Part shown: positions 44,251 through 54,205 of the stretch, one piece after another
Layout: every line of letters begins with the position of its first letter
How positions within the stretch are numbered: the stretch's first letter is position 1
From: Campylobacter sp. MIT 21-1684
Lineage (GTDB): Bacteria > Campylobacterota > Campylobacteria > Campylobacterales > Campylobacteraceae
Assembly (NCBI RefSeq): GCF_026241315.1
Contig: NZ_JAPHNA010000003.1
Span: 62,001-126,000 of the forward strand
DNA: 64,000 nt
Direction: 5' to 3'
Notes under the pieces: generated by a model
Told to the model about the DNA's origin: nothing
Databases searched by the model: none
What the model saw: only the letters and a program-made list of their open reading frames with translations
Made by a program: the position numbers and the translations under genes

Positions 44251-45366
44251 ATGGCAGATATAAGCTTAATTATGTTAGCAGCTGGGGACTCGACTCGTTT
44301 TAATACCGAAGTTAAAAAACAATTTATCCGTCTTGGTAATGACCCGCTTTGGCTTTATGCAACAAAACGATTGGGTTCTTTTTATCCTTTTAAAAAAATC
44401 ATTGTTACTTCAAGTAATGTTGATTATATGAAACGTTTTTGCAAAAGCTATGAAATTATTCAAGGTGGCACTAGCCGTTCTGATTCTCTAAAAAAAGCTT
44501 TGGAATTTGTCGAAAGCGAATTTGTAATGGTGAGTGATGTAGCACGAGTATTAGTCAGTAAAAATGTTGTTACGCGTTTAATAAAAAATCTTGACAAGGC
44601 TGATTGCATTACTCCTGTGCTGAAAATCGCTGACACAACTCTTTTTGAGGATAGGGCACTGCAAAGAGAAAGAATCAAACTCATTCAAACTCCTCAAATT
44701 TCACGTAGCTCTTTGCTTAAAAAAGCTTTAAAACAAAAACAAGAATTTACAGATGATAGCACAGCCATAGCCTCTGTTAATGGTAAAATATGGTTTGTTC
44801 AAGGCGATGAAAATGCAAGAAAGATTACTTTTAAAGAAGACTTGCATAAACTCCCTTTACAAGCTCCAAGCGCTGAAATTTTTTGCGGCAATGGTTTTGA
44901 TGTGCACGAATTTGGAGTAAAAAGACCTTTGCTCTTAGGCGGAATTGAAATACATCCCACTCAAGGAGTAAAGGCGCACAGCGATGGAGATGTACTCGCT
45001 CATTCTTTAACAGATGCACTCCTAGGAGCAGCTTCTTTGGGAGACATAGGAGAGCATTTTCCGGATAACAAAGCGGAATTAAAAAATGCTGACTCTATGT
45101 CTTTGCTTGCACAAAGTTATACGAAAATCAAAGAATATGGCTTTGAACTTGTCAATGCTGATATTTGTGTTATAACTCAAGAACCTCGCTTAAAAGAATT
45201 CAAAAAGCTCATCATAGAAAAAATTGCTGCAACACTTCAAGTCGATGAATTTCGAATCAATGTCAAAGCTACTACAACAGAAAAATTAGGATTTATAGGT
45301 AGAAAAGAAGGTATAGCGGTGTTAAGTTCTGTAAATTTAAAATATTTTGATTGGACACGGTTATGA
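44251..45366 (+). CDS. ispDF: Bifunctional IspD/IspF (MEP pathway)
   Basis: One polypeptide catalysing two MEP isoprenoid steps: CTP-dependent cytidylylation of MEP (IspD) and cyclisation to MEcPP (IspF). The 371-residue fusion has the IspD nucleotide loop MLAAGDSTRF near residue 8 and DVARVLV near 96, then the IspF domain from ~210 with GFDVHEFG, HSDGDVLAHSLTDALLGA and the ATTTEKLGFIGR end. It overlaps the next gene by ATGA. Confidence 0.96.
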   Translation: MADISLIMLAAGDSTRFNTEVKKQFIRLGNDPLWLYATKRLGSFYPFKKIIVTSSNVDYMKRFCKSYEIIQGGTSRSDSLKKALEFVESEFVMVSDVARVLVSKNVVTRLIKNLDKADCITPVLKIADTTLFEDRALQRERIKLIQTPQISRSSLLKKALKQKQEFTDDSTAIASVNGKIWFVQGDENARKITFKEDLHKLPLQAPSAEIFCGNGFDVHEFGVKRPLLLGGIEIHPTQGVKAHSDGDVLAHSLTDALLGAASLGDIGEHFPDNKAELKNADSMSLLAQSYTKIKEYGFELVNADICVITQEPRLKEFKKLIIEKIAATLQVDEFRINVKATTTEKLGFIGRKEGIAVLSSVNLKYFDWTRL

Positions 45367-46247
45367 AAGTTTTAATTATAGAAAATGAAATTTATTTAGC
45401 TCAAAGCATTAGTATTAAACTTAGCGATGTTGGTTATACCTGTGAGATTGTTAGCTCTATTGATGAACTTCATACGGATAAACATTATGATATAATCCTG
45501 CTTTCAACTAATACAAGTAATTTTTTAAAAGCTGTACAACAATTTAGATATAGCATAGTTATCTTGCTCATCTCATACATAAGTACTGATACAGTTTCAA
45601 ATCCGCTCAAACTTGGAGCAAGTGATTACATACAAAAACCTTTTATGATAGAAGAATTGATACGAAAAATCAAGCACTATCAAAACTACCAAAAACTAAG
45701 TATTCTCAATAAAGCTTATGAAAATTACATCAAATCAAAACTCAAAGCCATTGCTGTTCCTGAATGCAATTTTAAAAAACTCAAACTCCCTTTGGTGTTA
45801 AAATCAAACAAACAAAACTCAGCTGATGCCTTTGTTTTTGCCTATGTTGAAGAATGCGATGTAACGCTTTCTTATATTGATCTTTCATCAAGCAATGCAG
45901 TTGAAAAAGTACTTAAACTTCCAAATCACAATGGTGTCTTATTTTTAAGTAATTTTCAAATTTTGAAAAATGGTGAAAAAGAAAAAATTAAAGAATACAT
46001 TGCTAATAAAAACGTCCTTATACATACAAGTACAAACAATGAATTAGATTTTCAATGCATTAATCTCAACGATAATGAAAAAAATATAAACAGCAATGAA
46101 ATTCTCACTATAGATGAATATGTCAAATTTGTCATCTTAACTTATCAAAACATCTTTCCCGACACTGATCTTTCAAAAAAACTCGGTATTTCTCGTAAAT
46201 CTTTATGGGAAAAAAGGAAAAAATATGAAATCAGCAAGAAAAAATAA
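45363..46247 (+). CDS. Atypical orphan response regulator (HP1021/Cj1608-like)
   Basis: A 294-residue transcription factor with a receiver-like N-terminal domain and a C-terminal helix-turn-helix (DLSKKLGISRKSLWEKRKKY). The receiver is degenerate: the phospho-acceptor position reads DIILLS, so Ser48 replaces Asp, and the acidic pocket is E7-N8, though the K92-P93 pair is kept. It therefore cannot be a normal phospho-switch. Relatives in Helicobacter and Campylobacter bind oriC and control redox and growth genes (family knowledge). The start ATG 45363 overlaps the ispDF stop. Confidence 0.85.
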   Translation: MKVLIIENEIYLAQSISIKLSDVGYTCEIVSSIDELHTDKHYDIILLSTNTSNFLKAVQQFRYSIVILLISYISTDTVSNPLKLGASDYIQKPFMIEELIRKIKHYQNYQKLSILNKAYENYIKSKLKAIAVPECNFKKLKLPLVLKSNKQNSADAFVFAYVEECDVTLSYIDLSSSNAVEKVLKLPNHNGVLFLSNFQILKNGEKEKIKEYIANKNVLIHTSTNNELDFQCINLNDNEKNINSNEILTIDEYVKFVILTYQNIFPDTDLSKKLGISRKSLWEKRKKYEISKKK

Positions 46248-47385
46248 AAGCTTAACAATAGATAAAAACGAATTTGGAATACTTTCGCTGATTAAAGAAG
46301 GTTTGCTTAGTTCTTGTACGCATTTAATGACTCAAAAAGAAAGCGAAGAAGTACTTAAAACAGGAAAATTCAACAAAGAAAACCTCCCTTATCCTTTAAG
46401 CTTTGCTCCAAAAATCAAAGAAGAAACACTAAAAGAATTGCGTGCTGGGAGCAGGTGTGAGCTTGTTTTAGACGATGTAAAAGTTGGTCATATACAGCTA
46501 GGAAGTAAATTTAAAAACAATCATAATTTTTCAACTATTTTTAGCCCAAATGTTTGTTCAATAGAAAATAAAAGTGGAATTTGTTTGAGTGGAGAAATTG
46601 AAATTTATGATTGTGAAATAAAAAAACTCAAAGAGGATTTTCATAGAACAAAAAAGAATTTAAATGCAAAGAAAATCACTGCCTTGGTTTCAAGCTTTGA
46701 TCCTCTGCACAGAGCACACGAGAGGATATTTCGTTGGACTATTGATAAAGCTGATTTAGTTGTAGTATTTTTAGTGGAATCTTTTAACACAAATGGTTTT
46801 GATTTTGAGCTTAAACAGAAATATCTTAAAAGATTCATTCAAAGCTATTTACCGCCTGATAGAATTTTTGTTTTTCCTTTAAAACATATTGATATTTTCC
46901 ACGCCCACCTTAATCCTGCACTTGAAAGCATACTTGCAAAAAATCTTGGTTGTACAAAACTTGTTGTTGGGCAACTTCATACCGGACTTGGAATGTTCTA
47001 TGATGAAAACCAACCAAAAACTATACTTGATGAGTACTCTAAAAATTATGGCATAGAAGTCATTGTTCTTCCTGAATTTGTTTTCTGTAATGAATGCAGA
47101 ATGATAGTGAGTACCAAATCCTGCCCTCACGGTTCGCACCATCATATGCATTATAGAAGTGATTCTTTAAAAGATTTATTGCGAGCAGGTATTATTCCTC
47201 CGGCCGTTTTTGTGCGTAAAGAAGTCTCAAGTATGATTTTAGCTTCACTTTTTCCAAACCGCTTCCGCAATATGCAAAAAATCTACAACAATCTTTTCCC
47301 AACAGAAGGCATTTTAGAATACAAAAAAGACGAAGAATTTTATCAAAAACTTTTAGAAATTCACCAAATGTCTTATATGGTCTAA
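46225..47385 (+). CDS. ATP sulfurylase-like protein
   Basis: A 386-residue protein with an N-terminal PUA-like region and a nucleotidyltransferase domain. SSFDPLHRAHERIF resembles the ATP-binding NPxHxxH loop, and VGQLHTGLGMFYD takes the place of the sulfurylase GRDHAGVG. The zinc-type cluster CNECRMIVSTKSCPHGSHHH near residue 290 matches bacterial Sat. No sulfate-assimilation neighbours are present, so whether it activates sulfate is uncertain. It overlaps the preceding gene by 23 bases; pgpA follows 19 bases later. Confidence 0.7.
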   Translation: MKSARKNKSLTIDKNEFGILSLIKEGLLSSCTHLMTQKESEEVLKTGKFNKENLPYPLSFAPKIKEETLKELRAGSRCELVLDDVKVGHIQLGSKFKNNHNFSTIFSPNVCSIENKSGICLSGEIEIYDCEIKKLKEDFHRTKKNLNAKKITALVSSFDPLHRAHERIFRWTIDKADLVVVFLVESFNTNGFDFELKQKYLKRFIQSYLPPDRIFVFPLKHIDIFHAHLNPALESILAKNLGCTKLVVGQLHTGLGMFYDENQPKTILDEYSKNYGIEVIVLPEFVFCNECRMIVSTKSCPHGSHHHMHYRSDSLKDLLRAGIIPPAVFVRKEVSSMILASLFPNRFRNMQKIYNNLFPTEGILEYKKDEEFYQKLLEIHQMSYMV

Positions 47386-47404
47386 AACATCTCTAAGGAT
47401 TAGT

Positions 47405-47905
47405 ATGCAAAAACTTTTTTTAACCTTTTTTTATTCAGGTTCTTTTAAGAAAGCACCCGGTACTTGTGGTACAATAGCGGCTTTAATTCCTGCTTTTTTT
47501 ATACTCAAATACTTAAGCACAAGCACTTTATTTTTATTGAGCGTTTTGATCTTTGTTGTTAGCATTCGTATTATCGATGAATATGAAAGCAGGGCAAAGA
47601 TCCACGATGATAAACATATAGTCATTGATGAAGTTGCTGGCGTTTTTTTCGCTCTCTCTCTTGCTAGTAGTGGGGCAAATACTGTCGGGTGTTTTTTTCT
47701 TGCCTTCTTTTTTTTCCGATTTTTTGACATTACAAAACCTTCTATCATAGGCACTGTTGATAAAAGAGTTAAAGGTGGTTTAGGAGTAATGCTTGATGAT
47801 ATGCTAGCTGGACTTTTTGCTGGACTTTTAAGCCTCGTGTTGTATGGATTCTTATCAAAATTTGGGCTTGTAATGTGGGATATAAACTTGAATGATTTAT
47901 TTTAA
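47405..47905 (+). CDS. pgpA: Phosphatidylglycerophosphatase A
   Basis: Dephosphorylates phosphatidylglycerol phosphate in phospholipid synthesis. The 166-residue membrane protein has the PgpA hallmarks GSFKKAPGTCGTIAAL near the N-terminus, HIVIDEVAGVFFAL near 76 and GGLGVMLDDMLAGLFAG with its acidic residues near 120. Confidence 0.92.
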   Translation: MQKLFLTFFYSGSFKKAPGTCGTIAALIPAFFILKYLSTSTLFLLSVLIFVVSIRIIDEYESRAKIHDDKHIVIDEVAGVFFALSLASSGANTVGCFFLAFFFFRFFDITKPSIIGTVDKRVKGGLGVMLDDMLAGLFAGLLSLVLYGFLSKFGLVMWDINLNDLF

Positions 47906-47944
47906 AATTCTGCTTAAATTAATTGAATTTTAATTTTATTCCTA

Positions 47945-47950
47945 TATAAT
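47945..47950 (+). promoter_or_regulatory. -10 box for rpsT-prfA
   Basis: TATAAT, 32 bases before rpsT, followed by an AAAGGA ribosome-binding site. Confidence 0.55.
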
Positions 47951-47981
47951 CTTAGCTTACAATTTTATAAAGGAAAAAAGA

Positions 47982-48248
47982 ATGGCGAATCACAAATCTG
48001 CTGAAAAAAGAGCAAGACAAACAATAAAAAAGACTCAAAGAAACAGATTTTATAGAACACGATTAAAAAACATTACCAAAGCAGTTTATGAAGCAGTGGC
48101 AAGCGGTGATAAAACAACTGCAAACGAAGCCTTTAAAACAGCCAATAAAAGCATACATTCTATGGTGGGACGCGGTTTTTTAAAAAAACAAACAGCAGCG
48201 CGTCGCGTTAGTCGTTTAGCACTTTTAGTCAATAAAATTGCTAATTAA
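47982..48248 (+). CDS. rpsT: 30S ribosomal protein S20
   Basis: An 88-residue, very basic protein beginning [20 protein letters not shown], the classic S20 N-terminus, and ending [13 protein letters not shown]. It binds 16S rRNA in the 30S body. prfA starts immediately after its stop codon. Confidence 0.98.
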   Translation: MANHKSAEKRARQTIKKTQRNRFYRTRLKNITKAVYEAVASGDKTTANEAFKTANKSIHSMVGRGFLKKQTAARRVSRLALLVNKIAN

Positions 48249-49313
48249 ATGCTAGCTGCAAAACTTCAACCTTTTCTTAAACACTATGAAGAACTCAATA
48301 CTTTTCTTAACGATGAGAATGTTATCAATGATGTTGCTAAAATAACTGCACTCTCTAAAGAACAAAAAAATTTAGAACCCCTTATCCTCAAAGCAAGAGA
48401 TTATCTTCAAACCTTAGAGCATATTGAACAAAACAAAGATTTAATGCACGATAGCGAACTTGGAGAGCTTGCAAAGGAAGAGCTTAAGAATTTAGAAGAA
48501 AGAAGAATACAACTTGAAGAAGAAATTAAAATCTTACTTGTACCAAAAGATCCCAATGATGAAAAAAATATCTTCCTTGAAATCCGTGCTGGAACAGGGG
48601 GAGATGAAGCTTCACTCTTTGTTGGGGATTTAGTTAAAGCTTACGCAAGATATGCACAGAATTTGGGATATAAATTTGAGATTGTAAGCTCAAGCGAAGG
48701 CGGTGCTGGAGGTTTTAAAGAGATTATCATACTCATACAAGGAGAAAGAGCATATTCAAAACTCAAATTTGAAGGTGGTACACACAGGGTACAACGCGTA
48801 CCTCAAACAGAATCTCAAGGCAGAATCCATACTTCAGCTATCACAGTCGCTGTTATGCCTGAACTTGATGATTCAGAGATACAAATTAATCCAAATGATT
48901 TAAAAATCGATGTGATGCGTTCAAGCGGACACGGTGGTCAAAGCGTGAATACAACAGATTCCGCGGTTAGAATTACTCATATTCCAACAGGTTTAGTTGT
49001 AGTCAATCAAGATGGCAAATCTCAACATAAAAATAAAGAAAGTGCTATGAAAGTGCTTAAAGCAAGACTTTATGATATGCAAGAGAGTGAGCGTTTAGAG
49101 AAAGAAAGTCAAACAAGAAAGATGCAAGTTGGTAGTGGCGATAGAAGTGAGCGGATTCGCACTTATAATTTTCCACAAAATCGTATAAGCGAACATCGAA
49201 TCAATCTCACTCTTTATAGACTTGAAGCCATTATGCAGGATGGACTCTTTGATGAAATAATAGAACCTTTAACCGCCCACTATCGAGCTTTAGCTCTAAG
49301 TGAACAAAACTAG
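48249..49313 (+). CDS. prfA: Peptide chain release factor 1
   Basis: Terminates translation at UAA/UAG. The 354-residue protein carries the catalytic GGQ in [20 protein letters not shown] (near residue 229) and the preceding [16 protein letters not shown] region. The anticodon-like PxT appears as [15 protein letters not shown] near 182. It ends tail-to-tail with hugZ, overlapping by 4 bases. Confidence 0.97.
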   Translation: MLAAKLQPFLKHYEELNTFLNDENVINDVAKITALSKEQKNLEPLILKARDYLQTLEHIEQNKDLMHDSELGELAKEELKNLEERRIQLEEEIKILLVPKDPNDEKNIFLEIRAGTGGDEASLFVGDLVKAYARYAQNLGYKFEIVSSSEGGAGGFKEIIILIQGERAYSKLKFEGGTHRVQRVPQTESQGRIHTSAITVAVMPELDDSEIQINPNDLKIDVMRSSGHGGQSVNTTDSAVRITHIPTGLVVVNQDGKSQHKNKESAMKVLKARLYDMQESERLEKESQTRKMQVGSGDRSERIRTYNFPQNRISEHRINLTLYRLEAIMQDGLFDEIIEPLTAHYRALALSEQN

Positions 49314-50053
49314 GTTTTGTGTGGCATTTTAGCTCCCACTTGCGTTATTTCACCTGTATTGCTTATATCGAAAGCTTGTCCAAAACCCTTCACAAAACGA
49401 CCTTTTCCAAATTCGAAACGTATAAGGTGAAAATCAAGCATAGCTCGTATAGTTTTTATACCGTTTGCACCGCCTGTCTGCCTCTCAAATTCATCGAAAA
49501 CTTGATCGAATAGTTTGCCCCTTTCAACAAAACTTGCCTTGACTCTATAACGAAGTCTTTTTCTTAAAATTGGAGAAACAGCTTTACTTTCATCTTCTAA
49601 GAACATTGCTTCTATATTTTCAGGGTAATTTTTAATGGCAGCAAAATGCTCACTCACTTCACTAATATAAATAAAATCTCCAAACTCACTACGTACAAAA
49701 GGAGCATAAGAGCATATCACTTGTGAATGTGTATTGATAGTAGCTAAACACACAGAATGAAAACTCATAATAAAGTCGTTTATCTCTTTTTGTAGATCTG
49801 AAAAATTGTGCTCTGCTTTTGCATCCATACATAGCTGTATGATTGTTTGTTTTATTGTATTTTCATCAGCTTTATTTGGGAATGGTATATGTAACTTTTC
49901 TTTCATATTATACACTATATCTAAACCCTCGAAATCAACATTTTCAAGGAAAACGTCTTTGATTTCTTTTTGTTTGCCAAATTTTCTGCACAAATCGATT
50001 AAATTTGAAGTATGATGCTCATTCATATGAGAGAGAATGTCGGCGAAATTCAT
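49310..50053 (-). CDS. hugZ: HugZ-family haem-degrading protein
   Basis: A 247-residue split-barrel haem oxygenase-type protein that would release iron from imported haem. It begins [23 protein letters not shown] 50053 has AAAGGAG 7 bases upstream, so the open frame to 50107 is too long. The pyridoxamine-oxidase-like core ([20 protein letters not shown]) and a C-terminal histidine region (GAKMPHKT) are visible. It is divergent from the chuA pseudogene across a Fur-box region, the arrangement known in C. jejuni (Cj1613c). Confidence 0.88.
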   Translation of the reverse strand: MNFADILSHMNEHHTSNLIDLCRKFGKQKEIKDVFLENVDFEGLDIVYNMKEKLHIPFPNKADENTIKQTIIQLCMDAKAEHNFSDLQKEINDFIMSFHSVCLATINTHSQVICSYAPFVRSEFGDFIYISEVSEHFAAIKNYPENIEAMFLEDESKAVSPILRKRLRYRVKASFVERGKLFDQVFDEFERQTGGANGIKTIRAMLDFHLIRFEFGKGRFVKGFGQAFDISNTGEITQVGAKMPHKT

Positions 50054-50181
50054 TTTTTCTCCTTTGTTTTGATGAAAAATTCCATTAAAAATGGTATTAG
50101 TTATCATATCAAACTCTTCTTAATAAAAGAATTATTTTCTATTTATTCAGGTTTATTTAAAATAAATTTCACTATATTTTT

Positions 50182-50206
50182 TATAATTTAATGATATTTA
50201 TTATCG
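50182..50206 (+). promoter_or_regulatory. chuA promoter with Fur-box-like site
   Basis: TATAAT at 50182-50187 is followed by AATGATATTTATTATCG (50190-50206), an imperfect inverted repeat resembling Campylobacter Fur boxes. AAGGAG at 50212-50217 precedes the TTG start. Iron-repressed control is expected from the homologous locus. Confidence 0.55.
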
Positions 50207-50224
50207 TTTTTAAGGAGTGGAATT

Positions 50225-52348
50225 TTGAAAACAAAAAATTGTTTTGTAAGCTTGTGTATAGGCACTGCTTTATTCAACACCACAGCAAACGCCCAAGACG
50301 ATTATGCACTAGATAAAGTTGTCATTACCGCAAATGGTTTTGAGCAAAACGTTGATTCAAGGCTAAGAAATGTTATGGTTATACAAGGAAAAGAACTTGA
50401 AAAATACTCATTTTCATCTCTTGAGTAGGCTTTAGAAAGAATAGCGAATCTTTCCTTGGTTGATTTTGGACTTGGAAAAAATGTAGATTTAAGAGGACAA
50501 GGTCAAAAAGCAAATGTTTCAGTAAAAATAATGATTGATGGAAAAACTCTCAATATGCTCGATAATGCTCACGGAGTAACACCGCTTGAGAGCATTGAAC
50601 TTGAAAACCTCGAACGTATAGAAATAATCCCCGGTGGTGGGGCTGTGCTTTATGGAAATGGGACTCGCGGAGGTGTGATTAACATTATCACAAAAAACAA
50701 AAAAAATAATTCTTTTTCTTTTGCCCTTAAGAGTACAGGCTATGAAAATGGGAATCTTGGAGTTTTCTTCAATACACAGGCAAGTAAAAAAATCTCTGAT
50801 TCTTTTAGTCTGCAAACAAGTTTTAGCACTTTCAATCAAAACGGCTCTCAAGAAGATTCAAATGAAAAAGGTTTTTCTTTTGCTTCAAAAGCTTTTATTG
50901 AGCAAAATGAAAATCAAAATCTCACTTTCGCTTATAGTTATTTTGAAAACACACATAAAGATACCGGTTATCTTACAAGGGCACAAATTCAAAGCAATCC
51001 ATATCAAAAAGGATCAAGTGATATTATTGCCAGAACAAATACACCTGTTGTGAATTTTGATTTTCTACAAATGTTTGGGGATAATTTACAAGTAAATATT
51101 TCAAGTCTTTACAGAAGACAAAATGTCTTTTATAAAAAAAATCTCTCACCTGTTACAATGAGAGGAATGACGCTTAATGTCGATCGAGGAGGAAGTAATT
51201 TTGAAGACACTCTAGGAGAGCTTCATATCAAAAGCAAATACAGTTACAATAGTAATTCTTTTTTTATTTTTGGCTATGATGCAAACCAACACAATGCAAG
51301 AAATATTTCTTTGCTTTCTTACGCTATTCCAAATATACTATCGCATAGAATGACATCTTCAACAAATATAAAAAAACAAAGCCATTCGTTATTTGTGCTT
51401 GGTTCGCATCAATTTTTTGAAAATTTTTTCTTAAGTGGTGGGCTAAGATATGAATATGCAAAATACAAATCCGCACGTTCCTCACTTTTTGATACAGGCA
51501 GAGCAAACCCATCACCTGTGTCTTTCACAATGAATCCAGAAAGACATCAAAATTATGCTTTTGAAATCACTCCTCAAGTACAATACTCAAATACAGGTTC
51601 TTTATACGCAAAATTCGAACACGGTTTTATTTCTCCAACACCTTCTCAACTTGTCTCTCGCGACTCTTCGGGCTATTTTCCTTCAAATATTAAATCTGAA
51701 ACTTATGATACTTTTGAAATAGGCATTAATGATTTTTTATGGGATTTTTATACTTTAAATGCAAATATTTTCTATACTCAAAGCAAGGATGAAATTCAAA
51801 ATATTATGAGTTCGCATTTTACAGGAGCGGCTTGGAGATACTATAATATAGACAAAACTCGTCGTTATGGAGCAGAATTTTCCCTCTCGCAAAGTTTTTT
51901 TTACGACACGCTTCTTCTAAAACAAAACCTTAATTTTATCGAAGCAAAAATCACTCAAGGACTCAATAAAGGCCACAAAATCCCTTATGTTCCTAAAGTA
52001 AAACTTAGTGCAGGCGCAGAATACACTTTTAGTAAAGAATTATTAGCTTTTATAAATTGTACCTATTCTTCTAGGAAAAAAGATGGCGGTATTGTTCAAA
52101 CCAATGCACAAGCAGATCCTAATTCAACGAAAATAACTCAAATGGAATGGATGAAAGAATATTTTATTACTGATATAGGAGGAGTTTATACCAAAAACAA
52201 TTTAAGTATTCAAGCAGGAATTCGTAACTTATTTAATAAAACAATATTTCAATATCAAGGGTATAATATCATAGAAAATGGTGGAGAAAAACTTTATGGA
52301 GTTGGACAAGGAAGAAATTACTATGTAGAATTTAAATATGCTTTCTAA
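50225..52348 (+). pseudogene. chuA: chuA: TonB-dependent haem receptor, interrupted by an amber codon
   Basis: Outer-membrane receptor of 707 codons. It has a signal peptide (MKTKNCFVSLCIGTALFNTT), TonB-box region, plug (MIDGKTLNMLDNAHG, GGGAVLYGNGTRGGVINIIT) and a complete beta-barrel ending in FKYAF. TAG at 50426-50428 (codon 68) interrupts an otherwise uninterrupted frame; CAG to TAG would explain it. The start is TTG. The barrel shows no other damage, so the stop is recent or a sequencing artefact. Haem specificity rests on the hugZ and chuD neighbours. Confidence 0.85.
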
Positions 52349-52638
52349 ACATAATTAAAGTACTTTTTACTCATTTTTCGTCTCAATAAAATTTAAAAGC
52401 CAATGTTGCATTGAATAGAAAATTATAATGGAAAATGTATGCTCTATAAATCTAGCTTTAAAAACTTTTACGAAGAATTTTTTTTATCAACATAATGAAT
52501 TGAAACAATACTATTAACTAAGGCTTTACTTAAAAAGTCTAAATTCTTTTTTAGATAAAAAACCTTTTAGTTTAAATAAAGAATATTTGGTATTTATCTT
52601 GTAAAAATTATTTACAATAATCCTATTAAAGGAAGAAA
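52349..52638. other. Spacer where chuB and chuC are expected
   Basis: 290 bases of AT-rich DNA between chuA and chuD. In C. jejuni, permease and ATPase genes (chuB, chuC) lie here. I found no coding remnant of either. A TACAAT at about 52613 could serve as chuD -10. Confidence 0.6.
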
Positions 52639-53448
52639 ATGAAAAAAATATTTTTGTTATGTTGTTTATTTTTCACACTTGGCTTTTCAAAACAAAGACT
52701 TGTAGTACTTGACCCTGCAAGTATAGAAACGCTTTATATGCTAGGAGCAGAAAAAGAGATTGTAGGCATTGCTCCTTTACAACATACAGATATTTACCCA
52801 AAAGAAGAAACTTCAAAACTTCCAAATATAGGAAATGCTTCTCATGTTTCTTTAGAAGAAATTTTAAACCTTAAACCTACTTTAGTAATTTTAAATAAAT
52901 ATTACTTGAATTTAGAAGATACACTAAAAGTTTTAGGTATTAAAACTCTTTATATGCAAACACAAAAATTAGACGATATGAAAACAAACATTAAGATACT
53001 AGCAAAAATTGTAAATAAAGAAAAAGAAGGCAAAAAACTTATAGAAGATTTTGAAGCAAAGCTAGAATCTTTGCGTCTTTATCCTTTCAATCAAACTGGA
53101 ATATATCTTTACTCAGGTAATCCTTTAATGGGTTTTAGCGACAATTCTCTAATAGGAGATATCTTAAAACTTATAGGTATAAAAAATCTTGTTTCAAAAA
53201 ATAAACTACAAAGATGTGTCATTCTACCTCAAAAGGTCTTAGAGAAAGATCCAGAAATTATAATCTTTGGAACAGGAATCAATAAGGACGAATTATTGGA
53301 AGATAATCCTCTTCTCAAAAAGACAAAAGCGCACAAAAATGGACAAATATATTTCAATCCAAACAGTTCCATTTTATTACGTCTAAGCCCTAAAATTGTA
53401 GAAAGAATTGAGGAATTCAAAGAAAATTTACGTACAGGCAAATTCTAA
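52639..53448 (+). CDS. chuD: Periplasmic haem/iron-chelate-binding protein (ChuD-like)
   Basis: A 269-residue class III (BtuF/FhuD-like) binding protein with signal peptide MKKIFLLCCLFFTLGFSK. The fold pattern is visible: VVLDPASIETLYMLGAEKEI near residue 23, NIGNASHVSLEEILNLKPTLVI near 65-87 and the C-terminal domain from ~150. AAAGGA precedes the start. With chuB and chuC missing it has no cognate permease in the window. It ends tail-to-tail with map, overlapping by 4 bases. Confidence 0.8.
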   Translation: MKKIFLLCCLFFTLGFSKQRLVVLDPASIETLYMLGAEKEIVGIAPLQHTDIYPKEETSKLPNIGNASHVSLEEILNLKPTLVILNKYYLNLEDTLKVLGIKTLYMQTQKLDDMKTNIKILAKIVNKEKEGKKLIEDFEAKLESLRLYPFNQTGIYLYSGNPLMGFSDNSLIGDILKLIGIKNLVSKNKLQRCVILPQKVLEKDPEIIIFGTGINKDELLEDNPLLKKTKAHKNGQIYFNPNSSILLRLSPKIVERIEEFKENLRTGKF

Positions 53449-54203
53449 CTCAAAGAAAGAATTTCCGCCTTACCATCTATAACGGCAAAACAATGTTCAT
53501 AATGGGCACTATTTAGCCCATCAACACTTCCCGCATCCCATTTACCTTGATAATGCTTAGGTGTACCATCTTTTTGGCATATCATAGGTTCTACACAAAA
53601 AACCATACCATTTTTGATTTTCGGACCGCTTGTTGCCTTAACTCCTTTCTCAAGATAATTAGGAATTTCAGGCTCTGTGTGAGGACTTTGTCCTATACCG
53701 TGACCACAATAACCGCGTAGAGGAACAAAACCTCGAGAAGTGATAAATTCTCCCAAAGCTAAAGACAATTCTTTAAATCGCATTCCTTCTTTAATAAGTC
53801 CAGCAGCATAATACAATGTATCCTTAGCGCAAGCTATAAGTTCTTCATCTTTTTTTGAAATTTCACCTATGGCTATGGTTCTTGCCGCATCACCATAGTA
53901 CCCATCTAAAAAAGTCCCAACATCAAGACCTAAAATATCTCCTTCTTTTAAAATTTTTTCATCAGGAATTCCGTGAATACAAACTTCATTGAGTGAAGTA
54001 CAAATAGCCCCGCTAAATCCATACAAACCTTTGAAAGAAGGTTTAGCTCCACAAGAAAGGATAAATTCCTCCGCCATTGCGTCAATTTCCTTTAAACTCA
54101 TTCCTATTCTGATATTTTGTTCCAAAAAGTCCAAAGTACGTGCTACTATATTATTTGCTTTTCGCAACTTGTCTATTTGTGCTGGTTTTTTTATATCAAT
54201 CAT
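53445..54203 (-). CDS. map: Methionine aminopeptidase, type I
   Basis: Removes N-terminal methionine from nascent proteins. The 252-residue protein has the metal ligands of the family in VCIHGIPDEKILKEGDILGLDVG, DGYYGDAARTIAIG, GYCGHGIGQSPHTEP and FCVEPMI. It lies 2 bases after murI. Confidence 0.96.
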   Translation of the reverse strand: MIDIKKPAQIDKLRKANNIVARTLDFLEQNIRIGMSLKEIDAMAEEFILSCGAKPSFKGLYGFSGAICTSLNEVCIHGIPDEKILKEGDILGLDVGTFLDGYYGDAARTIAIGEISKKDEELIACAKDTLYYAAGLIKEGMRFKELSLALGEFITSRGFVPLRGYCGHGIGQSPHTEPEIPNYLEKGVKATSGPKIKNGMVFCVEPMICQKDGTPKHYQGKWDAGSVDGLNSAHYEHCFAVIDGKAEILSLS

Positions 54204-54205
54204 CT

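Noticed and set aside
50190-50428. The 67-codon piece before the chuA stop as an independent small gene
   Set aside because: It is in the same frame as the 630-codon remainder and holds the signal peptide and TonB region of the receptor.
52349-52638. Short frames between chuA and chuD as remnants of chuB/chuC
   Set aside because: The longest (about 29 codons, beginning MENVCSINLA) shows no permease helices or Walker motifs.
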